A stretch of DNA of 64,000 nt from Pseudoalteromonas shioyasakiensis (GTDB lineage Bacteria > Pseudomonadota > Gammaproteobacteria > Enterobacterales > Alteromonadaceae): the NCBI RefSeq assembly GCF_019134595.1, contig NZ_CP077770.1:516001-580000 (forward strand), in the 5' to 3' direction. Positions 8,661 through 16,735 of the stretch are shown piece by piece. Both the position numbers and the translations under genes were made by a program. A model generated the notes under the pieces. That model was not told the DNA's origin. It did no database searches and saw only the letters and a program-made list of their open reading frames with translations. Every line of letters starts with the position of its first letter. Position 1 is the first letter of the stretch.

Positions 8661-10361
8661 GTGAGAATGCAGGCAAAAGTATTCGATGCGATTGTTATTG
8701 GCAGTGGTATTACTGGCGGCTGGGCTGCTAAAGAACTGACCGAAAAAGGGCTGAATGTACTGCTACTGGAACGTGGCAGGCAAGTTGTGCACGGTACTGA
8801 CTATATCACTGCCTTTAAAGACGATTGGCAACTGCCATTTCGCGACAGGCCTAGCCTACAAGAAAAGCGCAACCAAGCTAAACAAGCACGCACTGGCTAT
8901 GCCACCAAGCAATCAATAAAACACTGGTTTGTGAATGATTTGCAGCACCCTTATCTAGAATCGCAACGTTTTGATTGGATCCGAGGGGATCACCTGGGTG
9001 GTCGTTCATTAACTTGGGGGCGGCAATGCTTGCGCCTCAGTGATATTGATTTTGCCGCCAACAAACAAGATGGTCACGGCGTTGATTGGCCTGTGCGCTA
9101 TCAAGATATTGCGCCTTGGTATGATAAAGTCGAAGCCTATATCGGGGTTATTGGCGAAGCGCTGAACTTACCTCAGCTACCAGATGGACCTTACTTGCCT
9201 CCCTTTGAGCTTAATGCCGTAGAGCAGCAGCTAAAACAAAGTTTATTAACTCACTACACTAATCGTCACCTCACCATCGGTCGAGTAGCCCATTTAACCA
9301 AGGCAAAGCCTGAGCAAGGTCGTGCCCCATGCAGCAAGCGCAACCGCTGTATGCGAGGTTGTCCAACCGGTAGTTATTTTAGTAGTTTAGCCTCGACCTT
9401 ACCTGCAGCGATGCGTACTGGCCGGCTCACCATTCAGACTCACTCCATTGCTAAAGAGATTATTTACAATCCAGGTAGCGGGCAAGCCACAGGTGTGAAA
9501 GTGATTGATGCTGAATCTAAAAAAGAGCGTATCGCGCAAGCGAACATCATTTTTTGTTGTGCATCAACGGTAGCCACAACAGCCTTGTTATTAAATTCAA
9601 TCTCTGCCCGTTTTCCTAATGGCTTAGGGAACGATAGTGGAGAGCTTGGTCATAACCTTATGGATCACCATTTTAGGGTTGGCGCAACGGGTGAACCAAA
9701 AGGTTTTGCAGATGACTTTAATGATGGCGACAGACCCGTTGGCTTTCATATCCCGCGTTTTCGAAACCTTGATGATAACGAGCAGCATAGCTTTATTCGC
9801 GGCTATGGCTATCAAGGATACGCAACACGCAAAGATTGGCGACGGGGCTTTAAAGAACTTAGCTTTGGTAAGGCTTTTCGTGAAGAACTTGCCAAACCTG
9901 GGCCTTGGCAAGTTGCATTGATAGGTTTTGGTGAATGCCTGCCTTATCATCGTAATAAAATGAGCTTAGATCAGGTATTAAAAGATCAATGGGGATTACC
10001 TTTAGTTAATTTTGATTGCCAATTTGCTGAAAACGAGCAGCGCATGCGCGAGGATATGAAAGCACAAGCCGTCGAGATGCTAAGCAAAGCTGGTTATCAA
10101 AATGTGCAAGCGTACGATAAAGGCTCAGCGCCGGGGCAGGCCATCCACGAGATGGGAACTGCGCGTATGGGGCATGATGCTACAACCTCTGTGCTTAATT
10201 GTTACAACCAAATTCACAGTGTGCGTAATGTCTATGTCACTGACGGCTCGTTTATGTGCTCGTCGGGTTATCAAAACCCTTCGTTAACCTATATGGCATT
10301 TACTGCAAGAGCCGCCGATCACGCTGTACGGCATTATCAAAACGGGGTGTTCAATGGCTGA
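8661..10361 (+). CDS. GMC-family FAD-dependent sugar dehydrogenase with C-x5-C-x3-CP motif
   Basis: The 566-residue protein has the FAD dinucleotide motif GSGITGGWAA near residues 14-23, GGRSLTWGRQ near 113-122 and the C-terminal GMC active-site region with His496 (HEMGTARMG) and Asn539 (QNPSLTYMAF). Cys224, Cys230 and Cys234 form C-x5-C-x3-C-P, the spacing known for the 3Fe-4S cluster of bacterial FAD glucose dehydrogenases. It is therefore probably an electron-transferring dehydrogenase, not an oxidase. It lacks its own signal peptide; the next gene encodes a small Tat-signal partner that may carry it out of the cell. The substrate is unknown but the operon points to GalNAc, galactosamine or a released sugar. 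The start is GTG 8661 or ATG 8667. No cytochrome c subunit gene is seen nearby. Confidence 0.87.
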   Translation: MRMQAKVFDAIVIGSGITGGWAAKELTEKGLNVLLLERGRQVVHGTDYITAFKDDWQLPFRDRPSLQEKRNQAKQARTGYATKQSIKHWFVNDLQHPYLESQRFDWIRGDHLGGRSLTWGRQCLRLSDIDFAANKQDGHGVDWPVRYQDIAPWYDKVEAYIGVIGEALNLPQLPDGPYLPPFELNAVEQQLKQSLLTHYTNRHLTIGRVAHLTKAKPEQGRAPCSKRNRCMRGCPTGSYFSSLASTLPAAMRTGRLTIQTHSIAKEIIYNPGSGQATGVKVIDAESKKERIAQANIIFCCASTVATTALLLNSISARFPNGLGNDSGELGHNLMDHHFRVGATGEPKGFADDFNDGDRPVGFHIPRFRNLDDNEQHSFIRGYGYQGYATRKDWRRGFKELSFGKAFREELAKPGPWQVALIGFGECLPYHRNKMSLDQVLKDQWGLPLVNFDCQFAENEQRMREDMKAQAVEMLSKAGYQNVQAYDKGSAPGQAIHEMGTARMGHDATTSVLNCYNQIHSVRNVYVTDGSFMCSSGYQNPSLTYMAFTARAADHAVRHYQNGVFNG

Positions 10362-10866
10362 TTTACAAAGACGAAATGCCATTAAATGTTTAGCAGCATT
10401 ATTCGGTGCGGCTATTACGCCTGTGGCTGCGACTCAGCTATTTGATAAAGTGGATGACAATCATTTTGAGGTGCTTAAAGCTGCGCCTCACCGGGATGTG
10501 GTCACGCACATGCAGGCAGTTATTTTAGAGCTAGAGCCAAATGAGCAGCTGTATTTTAATTTAGTCGCTTTCACAGATTTAATGCTAGCAAATACACTAA
10601 GTGTGACTGAGCGTACGGCATGTTTAAAAGGCGCAGAGCTGATTGCAGAAGGTGCTCTTTCATCATCGCAATTAGTAGATAAACTCACAGGTTTATTTAC
10701 TATCTCTTTGCAGCAGCAACAGCGCATAATAGCGCAGCAAGCCTTACCTCTTTCAGAAGTGAGCCCTGATAAGCGCGACGAGTACTTAATATATAAGTGT
10801 ATTTTTACCGTGCGTGAATTTTTGCTACTGGGCTATTTCACATCAGAAAAATTGCAGGCTAGTTAA
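10354..10866 (+). CDS. Small Tat-signal subunit of the GMC dehydrogenase (gluconate 2-dehydrogenase subunit 3-like)
   Basis: This 170-residue protein begins with RRNAIK (residues 5-10), a hydrophobic segment and an Ala-rich cleavage-like region, which resembles a twin-arginine signal. The rest resembles subunit-3-type partners of GMC dehydrogenases (AVILELEPNEQLYF near residue 55; KCIFTVREFLLLGYF near the end). Such small subunits are known to export the signal-less flavoprotein by hitchhiking through Tat. The ATG overlaps the dehydrogenase stop codon (ATGGCTGA), so the two are made together. It is the last gene of the plus operon and converges with the permease gene. I saw no hairpin terminator in the 30-base gap. 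Confidence 0.75.
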   Translation: MADLQRRNAIKCLAALFGAAITPVAATQLFDKVDDNHFEVLKAAPHRDVVTHMQAVILELEPNEQLYFNLVAFTDLMLANTLSVTERTACLKGAELIAEGALSSSQLVDKLTGLFTISLQQQQRIIAQQALPLSEVSPDKRDEYLIYKCIFTVREFLLLGYFTSEKLQAS

Positions 10867-10896
10867 ATATTAAAACAACTAAGCCTGCCCATGTCT

Positions 10897-12228
10897 TTAC
10901 TTACGCCAACTAGTTAGTTTGTGACCAATCAGTGCGTAATAAAGAATAAACGCATAGCAAGGGATCAACAGATAGTAAGCTTGTTGTGCATTGCCCATAT
11001 ATTCTGCAAATACACCGTATACCAAAGGCAATAGCGCGCCACCTGAAATCCCCATAATCAGTAATGCCGCGCCGGTTTGAGTTTTATTGCCAAGGTTTGC
11101 AAGGGCCATTGGCCAAATGGTCGGCCAAACGAGCGCATTCGATAAACCAAGTAATGCAACAAATAACACGGTATCTGGAAAACTGTTATCAGCAAGCCAA
11201 AAGAGCACTAAATTCGAAATCGCAGTTTGTTGCTGATCAATCAAAATGATGCCAAGTGAAAACGCACATCCAGATAATGCGGAAAATATCAGCGCCTTTT
11301 GCTGACTAAAAAAGCGGGGAATTAACACAATACCTAATACATAACCTAGCACCATAAAGCCCATGGTGTAAGAGGTGAGCCCTGCAAACTGCAATACCCC
11401 TTGTTCTTTGCCGTAAAGGCCAATGGTGTCGCCGGCAATGACTTCTGCACCTATGTAAAAGAATAGGGCAATCACGCCTAAAACTAAGTGTGGAAATTGC
11501 AGTACTGATTTACTCTCGCTGTTATTGCTGGTTTTTGGTTGCTCAATATCAGGGAGCGGGGCCAGCATGATTAACGCTGCTAATATCGCTAACGCAATTG
11601 CCATTACAAAGTACGGAGTAACTAAACGATTAGCCAGTTCTTGTAACTGCAATTGCTTTTGAATGCTGTTCAATTGAGCAAGGGCTTCAGGGCTAAAGTT
11701 GGCAATGTCGCTAAACACAATTGCTGAGAAGAGCAATGGAGCCACCACACCAGCACTCTTATTAAGAATACCCATAATGCTAATACGCACAGCTGCCGTG
11801 TCTTTAGAGCCTATTAGCACGATGTAAGGATTCGCAGCGGTTTGTAATAAGGTGAGGCCACTACCGAGGGTAAATAAGGCAACCAAAAACAACCAATAAG
11901 CCTGAATTTGTGCCGCAGGAATAAACAACAATGCACCAAATGCCATGGTAACTAAACCAAACGACATACCATGCTTATAGCTGAATATTTGCAAAATCTT
12001 AGCGCTTGGCAGTGCCATCACGGTATAGGCGATATAAAACACCAAGGTCACCATGTAAGCTTCAATATGGTTGAGATCGCAGACCATTTGTAAAAATGGG
12101 ATCAAGGAGCCGTTAAGCCAAGTTATAAAACCAAATAAGAAAAACAAGCCTCCTATGATCATCATAGGCAGTAATTGCGTGCGATTGGTGTGTTCTGTTT
12201 GCTCTAACAGTGAGCTTTGTGTTGTCAT
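10897..12228 (-). CDS. agaP: FucP/GluP-family MFS sugar permease, putative GalNAc transporter
   Basis: The 443-residue protein has about 12 hydrophobic segments and the FucP-family signature GSGLTLLQTAANPYIV near residues 115-130, plus FLFGFITWLNGSLIPFL at the first segment. Family members are inner-membrane sugar:proton symporters for fucose, glucose/galactose and N-acetylhexosamines. Its place in the locus makes GalNAc the likely substrate. ATG 12228 is preferred because GGTGA precedes it; an in-frame TTG lies four codons upstream. It is divergent from agaR, and the shared 160-bp region carries an operator-like sequence. Confidence 0.85.
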   Translation of the reverse strand: MTTQSSLLEQTEHTNRTQLLPMMIIGGLFFLFGFITWLNGSLIPFLQMVCDLNHIEAYMVTLVFYIAYTVMALPSAKILQIFSYKHGMSFGLVTMAFGALLFIPAAQIQAYWLFLVALFTLGSGLTLLQTAANPYIVLIGSKDTAAVRISIMGILNKSAGVVAPLLFSAIVFSDIANFSPEALAQLNSIQKQLQLQELANRLVTPYFVMAIALAILAALIMLAPLPDIEQPKTSNNSESKSVLQFPHLVLGVIALFFYIGAEVIAGDTIGLYGKEQGVLQFAGLTSYTMGFMVLGYVLGIVLIPRFFSQQKALIFSALSGCAFSLGIILIDQQQTAISNLVLFWLADNSFPDTVLFVALLGLSNALVWPTIWPMALANLGNKTQTGAALLIMGISGGALLPLVYGVFAEYMGNAQQAYYLLIPCYAFILYYALIGHKLTSWRK

Positions 12229-12274
12229 TTTTGTCACCAAAGAAGTTTATTGTGAAATAATCATAAAACAAAAT

Positions 12275-12289
12275 TCGTAAGTTTTGAAA
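12275..12289 (+). promoter_or_regulatory. Candidate AgaR operator between agaP and agaR
   Basis: TCGTAAGTTTTGAAA matches the site at 13261-13275 at 13 of 15 positions. It lies in the divergent agaP/agaR promoter region. A second TTTCGAAAC lies at 12301-12309. Confidence 0.45.
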
Positions 12290-12388
12290 GTTTTATTTTA
12301 TTTCGAAACTAAATTTGGCTTTAAAACTGTAAATTGTGTAATATTGAACTACAAATTTGAAAGCAGCTATTAAAACAACAGGCCAGCT

Positions 12389-13153
12389 ATGCTAACCACA
12401 ATAGAAAGAAGACAAAAAATCGTCCTGATGACCGAGGAAAATGGCAAAGTAAATGTTAAAGATCTTGCAAAGACCTTTGATATTTCGGAGGTTAGCATTC
12501 GCCATGATCTTAACGAGCTCGGTAAGCGTGGCTTAGTTGTCCGTTCACGTGGTGGGGCAATTGCCTGCGATAAATTGGCAAAAGAGCTTTCGGTAAAAGA
12601 TAAGCATAACGAAAACTACGCAGTGAAAGTGTTATTAGCGAAAGCTGTGGCAAGTTTGGTTGATGATGGCGACTCTTTAATTATTGATTCTGGCACCACC
12701 ACAGAAGAAGTTGCCAAAGCATTAACCAATAAGCAGGGCCTTACGGTGATGACAAACGGCCTTAATATTGCCCATGTACTGGCTGATATTGAAGATGCAA
12801 ATGTGTTTATGCTCGGTGGGCAATTGCGAAAGAAATCAATGTCTTTCTACTCAAATGAAGTTGAGCAAGCACTTAGTAAATATAACTTTAAAAAGGTTAT
12901 TTTAGGGGTTGATGGTATCGACTCAGAAGCGGGGATCACCACTCATTATGAGCCCGAGGCAATGTTGAATCGCACTATGTGCACCCGCGCAGATAAAGTC
13001 ATTGCAGTAACCGATTCAAGTAAATTTGGTAAGCGTGCTTTGTATAATGTATTGCCGCTTAAATCAATCGATGTGCTGGTCACCGACAAAAATATGCCGG
13101 CAGAGTTCGTTGAATCATTAACGAGCTCAGGCATCGAGGTGATTATCGTTTAA
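12389..13153 (+). CDS. agaR: DeoR-family transcriptional repressor of the GalNAc locus
   Basis: The 254-residue protein has an N-terminal winged helix-turn-helix (residues 1-57, with VKDLAKTFDISEVSIRHDL as the recognition region) and a DeoR C-terminal sugar-phosphate sensor domain containing DSGTTTEEVA near residues 99-108 and ILGVDGID. DeoR repressors usually release DNA on binding a phosphorylated sugar of their pathway. Placement between the permease and the receptor, and operator-like repeats at the promoters, fit the AgaR role. The ATG follows ACAGGCCAGCT, a weak ribosome-binding site. A hairpin terminator follows the gene. Confidence 0.85.
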   Translation: MLTTIERRQKIVLMTEENGKVNVKDLAKTFDISEVSIRHDLNELGKRGLVVRSRGGAIACDKLAKELSVKDKHNENYAVKVLLAKAVASLVDDGDSLIIDSGTTTEEVAKALTNKQGLTVMTNGLNIAHVLADIEDANVFMLGGQLRKKSMSFYSNEVEQALSKYNFKKVILGVDGIDSEAGITTHYEPEAMLNRTMCTRADKVIAVTDSSKFGKRALYNVLPLKSIDVLVTDKNMPAEFVESLTSSGIEVIIV

Positions 13154-13180
13154 CTCTCTAGTTAAATAGAATTGAGAATA

Positions 13181-13204
13181 GGTGGCTTTTGCCGCCTTTT
13201 TTAT
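13181..13204 (+). terminator. Rho-independent terminator after agaR
   Basis: GGTGGC and GCCGCC (one G-T pair) form a stem around a TTTT loop, followed by TTTTTTATT. Confidence 0.75.
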
Positions 13205-13260
13205 TGTTCATAAAAACCGAATCTCCCCACCGAAAAGAAAATCTTCAGAAAAAATCATTA

Positions 13261-13275
13261 TCGTAACTTTCGAAA
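13261..13275 (+). promoter_or_regulatory. Candidate AgaR operator upstream of the TonB-dependent receptor, distal
   Basis: TCGTAACTTTCGAAA recurs 72 bases downstream with one mismatch. It is the best-defined of three related copies in the locus. The 315-bp gap before the receptor holds the agaR terminator, the two operator copies and the promoter; I see no gene in it. Confidence 0.5.
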
Positions 13276-13332
13276 TTAACTCCCCATCTTTAAAGGCATA
13301 CGAAGCCATTTTTGCTGTTTTTAAAACTTATT

Positions 13333-13347
13333 TCGTAACTATCGAAA
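13333..13347 (+). promoter_or_regulatory. Candidate AgaR operator upstream of the TonB-dependent receptor, proximal
   Basis: TCGTAACTATCGAAA differs by one base from the copy at 13261. A possible promoter, TTGCTA (13369) and TATAGG (13391) with a 16-bp spacer, lies just downstream. Confidence 0.5.
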
Positions 13348-13468
13348 GTTTCAATAGGTAATTAATTGTTGCTAGTTTGTTTCATTTTGTTATAGGTTAA
13401 ATATAAGGCCTTACTCATTACCATTTTTATAGTGAAAAAATCTGAACATTTAAAAACAGGAAATCATC

Positions 13469-16285
13469 ATGGCAACAACAACTAGAAAAACATATTTGAG
13501 CGTGCTGATAAGCTCGATTTTGGCCTCATCAGTCAGTTTCGCTGCGACGGCCCAACAACAAGAAAACGATAGTAAGGCCGAAGAGGATGTTGAGGTTATT
13601 GAAGTTACAGGGATCCGTAGCAGTATTAAAGAATCAAACTTTCGAAAGAAAGAAGCAACGACGGTTGTTGATGTCGTTGTCGCTGATGACATCGGTAAGT
13701 TCCCCGATGAAAACTTAGCGGAAGCATTGCAGCGTATTCCGGGCATCACCATTACTCGTAATGGCGGTGAGGGGCAAAATATTTTAGTCCGTGGTTTAGG
13801 TGGCGGCTACAACATTACCACGTTGAATGGTCGTAAACTGGCTTCTGAAAACTCAGGCCGCGACTTTAACTTTGATACGATTGCTTCAGAGTTAGTGGGG
13901 GCACTACAAGTGTCTAAGTCACCAGAAGCACGCTTAATTGAAGGGGGCATTGGTGCGGTTGTTGATATCGAAACGCGTAAACCACTAGACCAAGATGGCT
14001 TTACCTTGAGCGCTTCAGCAAAAGGGATTTATGAATCGCGAACAGGCGATGTACACCCGCATGCTTCATTCATCATAGGTGACAACTTTAATGATGATAC
14101 CTTTGGTGTACTTTTCTCGGGTGCGTATTCTAAGAAAACTTTACGTGCAGACACGTATTCGGCAAGCGGCTTTTTTGACGAAGAAGAAGGTTGGGGGGCA
14201 GACAGCGCTGGTGTGCCAGTCGACATGAACGGCAACGGAGAAATTGATGGGCAAAGTGAAATATTTGCCTCAAAAATTCCGAGCTACATGTATTTTGCCA
14301 ACGCGCAGGATGTGCGTGAACGCGTCGGTGCGACGTTAGCAATGCAATGGCGTCCAACAGATACCCTAGATATTAACTTTGATGCTCTTTATTCACGTTA
14401 CAACACCGATGGTCATCGCTATCAAATTGGTTTTGTTAACTATGATGAAAGCTGGACGCCAGGCACGCCAGTGTTTACCGATGCAGAATTTGATGACTCA
14501 GGTCGTGTAGTATCAATGACGCAAACCGGTAACACCATGGTGGAGCTACTCAACTTAACCAACCCACGTAAAACCGATACTTATCAGTTTGCCCTTAATG
14601 CTAAATGGTATCCAATGGATGGCCTAACACTGGCTGTGGATGTTGCCCATTCAAAAGCGAAAAACGAAAACGGTGGTGATAACCGCTTTGTTGTAGCGCG
14701 TGGTTTTATTGACTCGATTGGCATTGATTACACGACAGGTAATATGCTGCCAGATGTTACCTTATCGCCTGGTTTAACTGCGGATCAATCATACGGTGCA
14801 CACTATAGCCGTAATACTGGTACAGGTGTTGAAGACACGGTTAATGACTTTAAGTTTACCGGTACGTTTGTGCCTGAAAGTGATTTAGTTACCCGTGTTG
14901 ATTTTGGTTTAACTTACCTTGAACAAACTAAGAGCCAGCTTGAATATGCATCAAAAAATGCCAGCCAATTTAGTAATGGCGGTCAATATTTAGAGCGCGA
15001 TGGTTATGAATTTGATGACAGCACAGTAGTGAATGTTGGTGACTTTAACCTTTTTGAAATCCCAAGTGATGTGTTTGTTGAGGCGAATTTCGATAACTTC
15101 TTAGATGGCGAAAGTAGCATTACACCAGAGCCGTGGCCAAGTTTCGATTACGATAAGTTACTTGCTTATTATCGTTCAATTAATGCTGAAGCGACCGATA
15201 AGAGTATTGTTGCATCGCTCAATTCATCGGGTACTTATGAGGTAACCGAAGAAGTTCTTACCGCGTATGCGCAAGTGACGCTTGAAAGCACCCTTGCAAA
15301 CATGCCGTATATGTTAAACGTCGGTATTCGTGGCTCGCAAACTGAAGTGAGCTCTAAAGGGTCGGTTTATGATCTATCGTTAATTGACTTACAAGAAGAT
15401 GGTAAACCACTTGAAAATGGTTGGCGCGAAACCGTTGAGCAATCATTTAAAGGGGATTACAGCAACATTTTACCCAGCATGAACTTTAAGCTTAGTATTA
15501 CCGATGATTTAATTTACCGTTTCTCTGCGGCACAAGTGATTAGTCGTCCATCTTTAAGCTACTTACGTCCGTGGCTTGCACCAAACTTTGATACGTATCG
15601 TGAAGGCTTACCGCAACTTTCTATGGGCGATTCATCGTTAACACCAGAAGAAGCGAATCAAGCTGATATGACCTTAGAATGGTACTTTGAAGACAGTAGT
15701 TCGTTAAGTGGAGGGGTGTTTGTCAAAGACCTGAAATCATTTATTGATTACGCCGAAAGTCCTGTTGAAATTGAAGGCGTACGTTACTTTGCATCTTACC
15801 CTGGTAAGAGTAAGTACGGTGCAACGATCAAAGGGGCTGAGTTTGCTTATCAGCAGTCACTTGAAAACTTATTACCTGAACCTTTCAATGGCTTAGGCTT
15901 TCAGCTGAACTACACCTATGTTGACAGTAGTTACGATGAGCCAGAGCTTAAAGAGTCAGGCTTGCCATTTAGAGGCATGTCGAAAAACTCATACAACGCC
16001 GTGGTTTACTATGAGCAATATGGTTTCCAAGCGCGTTTAGCGTATAACTGGCGTAGCAAATTCTTATCGGATCCTGATGCATGGGGCGGTCCATATTGGA
16101 TCTCTGATTATGGTCAATTAGATGCCAGCATGAGCTATAACATCAGTGACCAATTCACAGTGTTTGCCGAAGCAACGAACTTAACGAATGAACGTTATTG
16201 GGGTTACACCAAGCGTACTGACCAAGTGAGTTACCTTGAGCGTTTTGGTACTCAAGTAGCCTTGGGTGTTCGAGCTAGTTTTTAA
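13469..16285 (+). CDS. TonB-dependent outer-membrane receptor, putative GalNAc or GalNAc-oligosaccharide uptake
   Basis: The 938-residue protein starts with a signal peptide (about residues 1-28, ending AATA) and has a TonB-box-like VEVIEVTGIR near residues 42-51. The plug domain follows (EALQRIPGITITR, NILVRGLGGGYN, GRKLASENSGRD), then a long beta-barrel ending in a terminal Phe. The plug style is that of the large carbohydrate-linked TonB receptors of marine and Caulobacter/Xanthomonas-type bacteria. It would supply substrate to the GH109 enzyme and permease. Two operator-like repeats precede it. Substrate specificity is inferred from position only. AGG lies upstream of the ATG at normal spacing. 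Confidence 0.9.
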   Translation: MATTTRKTYLSVLISSILASSVSFAATAQQQENDSKAEEDVEVIEVTGIRSSIKESNFRKKEATTVVDVVVADDIGKFPDENLAEALQRIPGITITRNGGEGQNILVRGLGGGYNITTLNGRKLASENSGRDFNFDTIASELVGALQVSKSPEARLIEGGIGAVVDIETRKPLDQDGFTLSASAKGIYESRTGDVHPHASFIIGDNFNDDTFGVLFSGAYSKKTLRADTYSASGFFDEEEGWGADSAGVPVDMNGNGEIDGQSEIFASKIPSYMYFANAQDVRERVGATLAMQWRPTDTLDINFDALYSRYNTDGHRYQIGFVNYDESWTPGTPVFTDAEFDDSGRVVSMTQTGNTMVELLNLTNPRKTDTYQFALNAKWYPMDGLTLAVDVAHSKAKNENGGDNRFVVARGFIDSIGIDYTTGNMLPDVTLSPGLTADQSYGAHYSRNTGTGVEDTVNDFKFTGTFVPESDLVTRVDFGLTYLEQTKSQLEYASKNASQFSNGGQYLERDGYEFDDSTVVNVGDFNLFEIPSDVFVEANFDNFLDGESSITPEPWPSFDYDKLLAYYRSINAEATDKSIVASLNSSGTYEVTEEVLTAYAQVTLESTLANMPYMLNVGIRGSQTEVSSKGSVYDLSLIDLQEDGKPLENGWRETVEQSFKGDYSNILPSMNFKLSITDDLIYRFSAAQVISRPSLSYLRPWLAPNFDTYREGLPQLSMGDSSLTPEEANQADMTLEWYFEDSSSLSGGVFVKDLKSFIDYAESPVEIEGVRYFASYPGKSKYGATIKGAEFAYQQSLENLLPEPFNGLGFQLNYTYVDSSYDEPELKESGLPFRGMSKNSYNAVVYYEQYGFQARLAYNWRSKFLSDPDAWGGPYWISDYGQLDASMSYNISDQFTVFAEATNLTNERYWGYTKRTDQVSYLERFGTQVALGVRASF

Positions 16286-16493
16286 TACCAATTCGCTTAA
16301 TTAAGTGGTCTATTTTGAGGCAAGAAAACCTCGTTGATAACAAGGCAAAAATTTCGTTATTTAGTTGTGCTCGGCAATTGCTCCTGCATTGCTCTACCTT
16401 CTGCATCCATGCAGTCGTAAATCAGAAATTTTTAACGCGGGTAGCGACAGGTTTAATCCCTCAAAATGACTAAGTATTATTGCGGATTGGTAT
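16285..16493. repeat. MITE-like intergenic repeat with imperfect terminal inverted repeats
   Basis: The left end begins ATACCAATTCGC and the right end, read in reverse complement, begins ATACCAATCCGC (11 of 12 match). Both arms run about 35 bases to a shared ATTTTGAGG (left arm to 16320, right arm from 16459). The interior has no coding potential. The left end overlaps the receptor stop codon, and the right end makes a TATAAT hexamer ahead of the tatA/E gene. It fills most of the 282-bp gap before that gene. Confidence 0.7.
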
Positions 16494-16524
16494 AATCTTT
16501 GTATTCCTAGTGTTAGTGTTGTAC

Positions 16525-16550
16525 AAGCGCCTGTAAGGGCGCTTTTATTT
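16525..16550 (+). terminator. Rho-independent terminator between the receptor and tatA/E
   Basis: AAGCGCC and GGCGCTT pair around a 6-nt loop and are followed by TTATTT. It stands between the repeat element and the small tatA/E gene, so it may attenuate read-through into that gene. Confidence 0.65.
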
Positions 16551-16567
16551 AAAAAAAAGAGGCTGTT

Positions 16568-16723
16568 ATGGCAGGAATAAGCGTATGGCAATTAGTCATT
16601 ATTGCCGCAATTGTGGTGCTGTTGTTTGGCACAAAAAAATTATCCCGAATAGGTGGAGATCTAGGGACGTCAGTCAAAGGGTTTAAGCGTGCTATGCAAG
16701 ATAAACCCAATGATGAAACCTAG
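16568..16723 (+). CDS. Stand-alone TatA/TatE-like twin-arginine translocase subunit, 51 residues
   Basis: The short ORF encodes 51 residues: an N-terminal membrane segment ([17 protein letters not shown], about residues 5-21), the FGTKKL hinge motif at 20-25, and an amphipathic helix with [15 protein letters not shown]. This is the whole TatA/TatE plan, with a short tail. AGAGG lies 5 nt before the ATG. No tatB or tatC is adjacent. TatA/E multimers form the Tat protein-conducting pore. It lies in the same stretch as a Tat lipoprotein (GH109) and a Tat-signal dehydrogenase subunit, so a role in exporting them is possible. It may equally be an unlinked spare copy. Confidence 0.85.
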   Translation: MAGISVWQLVIIAAIVVLLFGTKKLSRIGGDLGTSVKGFKRAMQDKPNDET

Positions 16724-16735
16724 CTCTAAAGTACT

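Noticed and set aside
9624..9950. Overlapping open frames on both strands inside the GMC dehydrogenase gene
   Set aside because: The GMC protein is continuous and carries family motifs on both sides; these frames have none.
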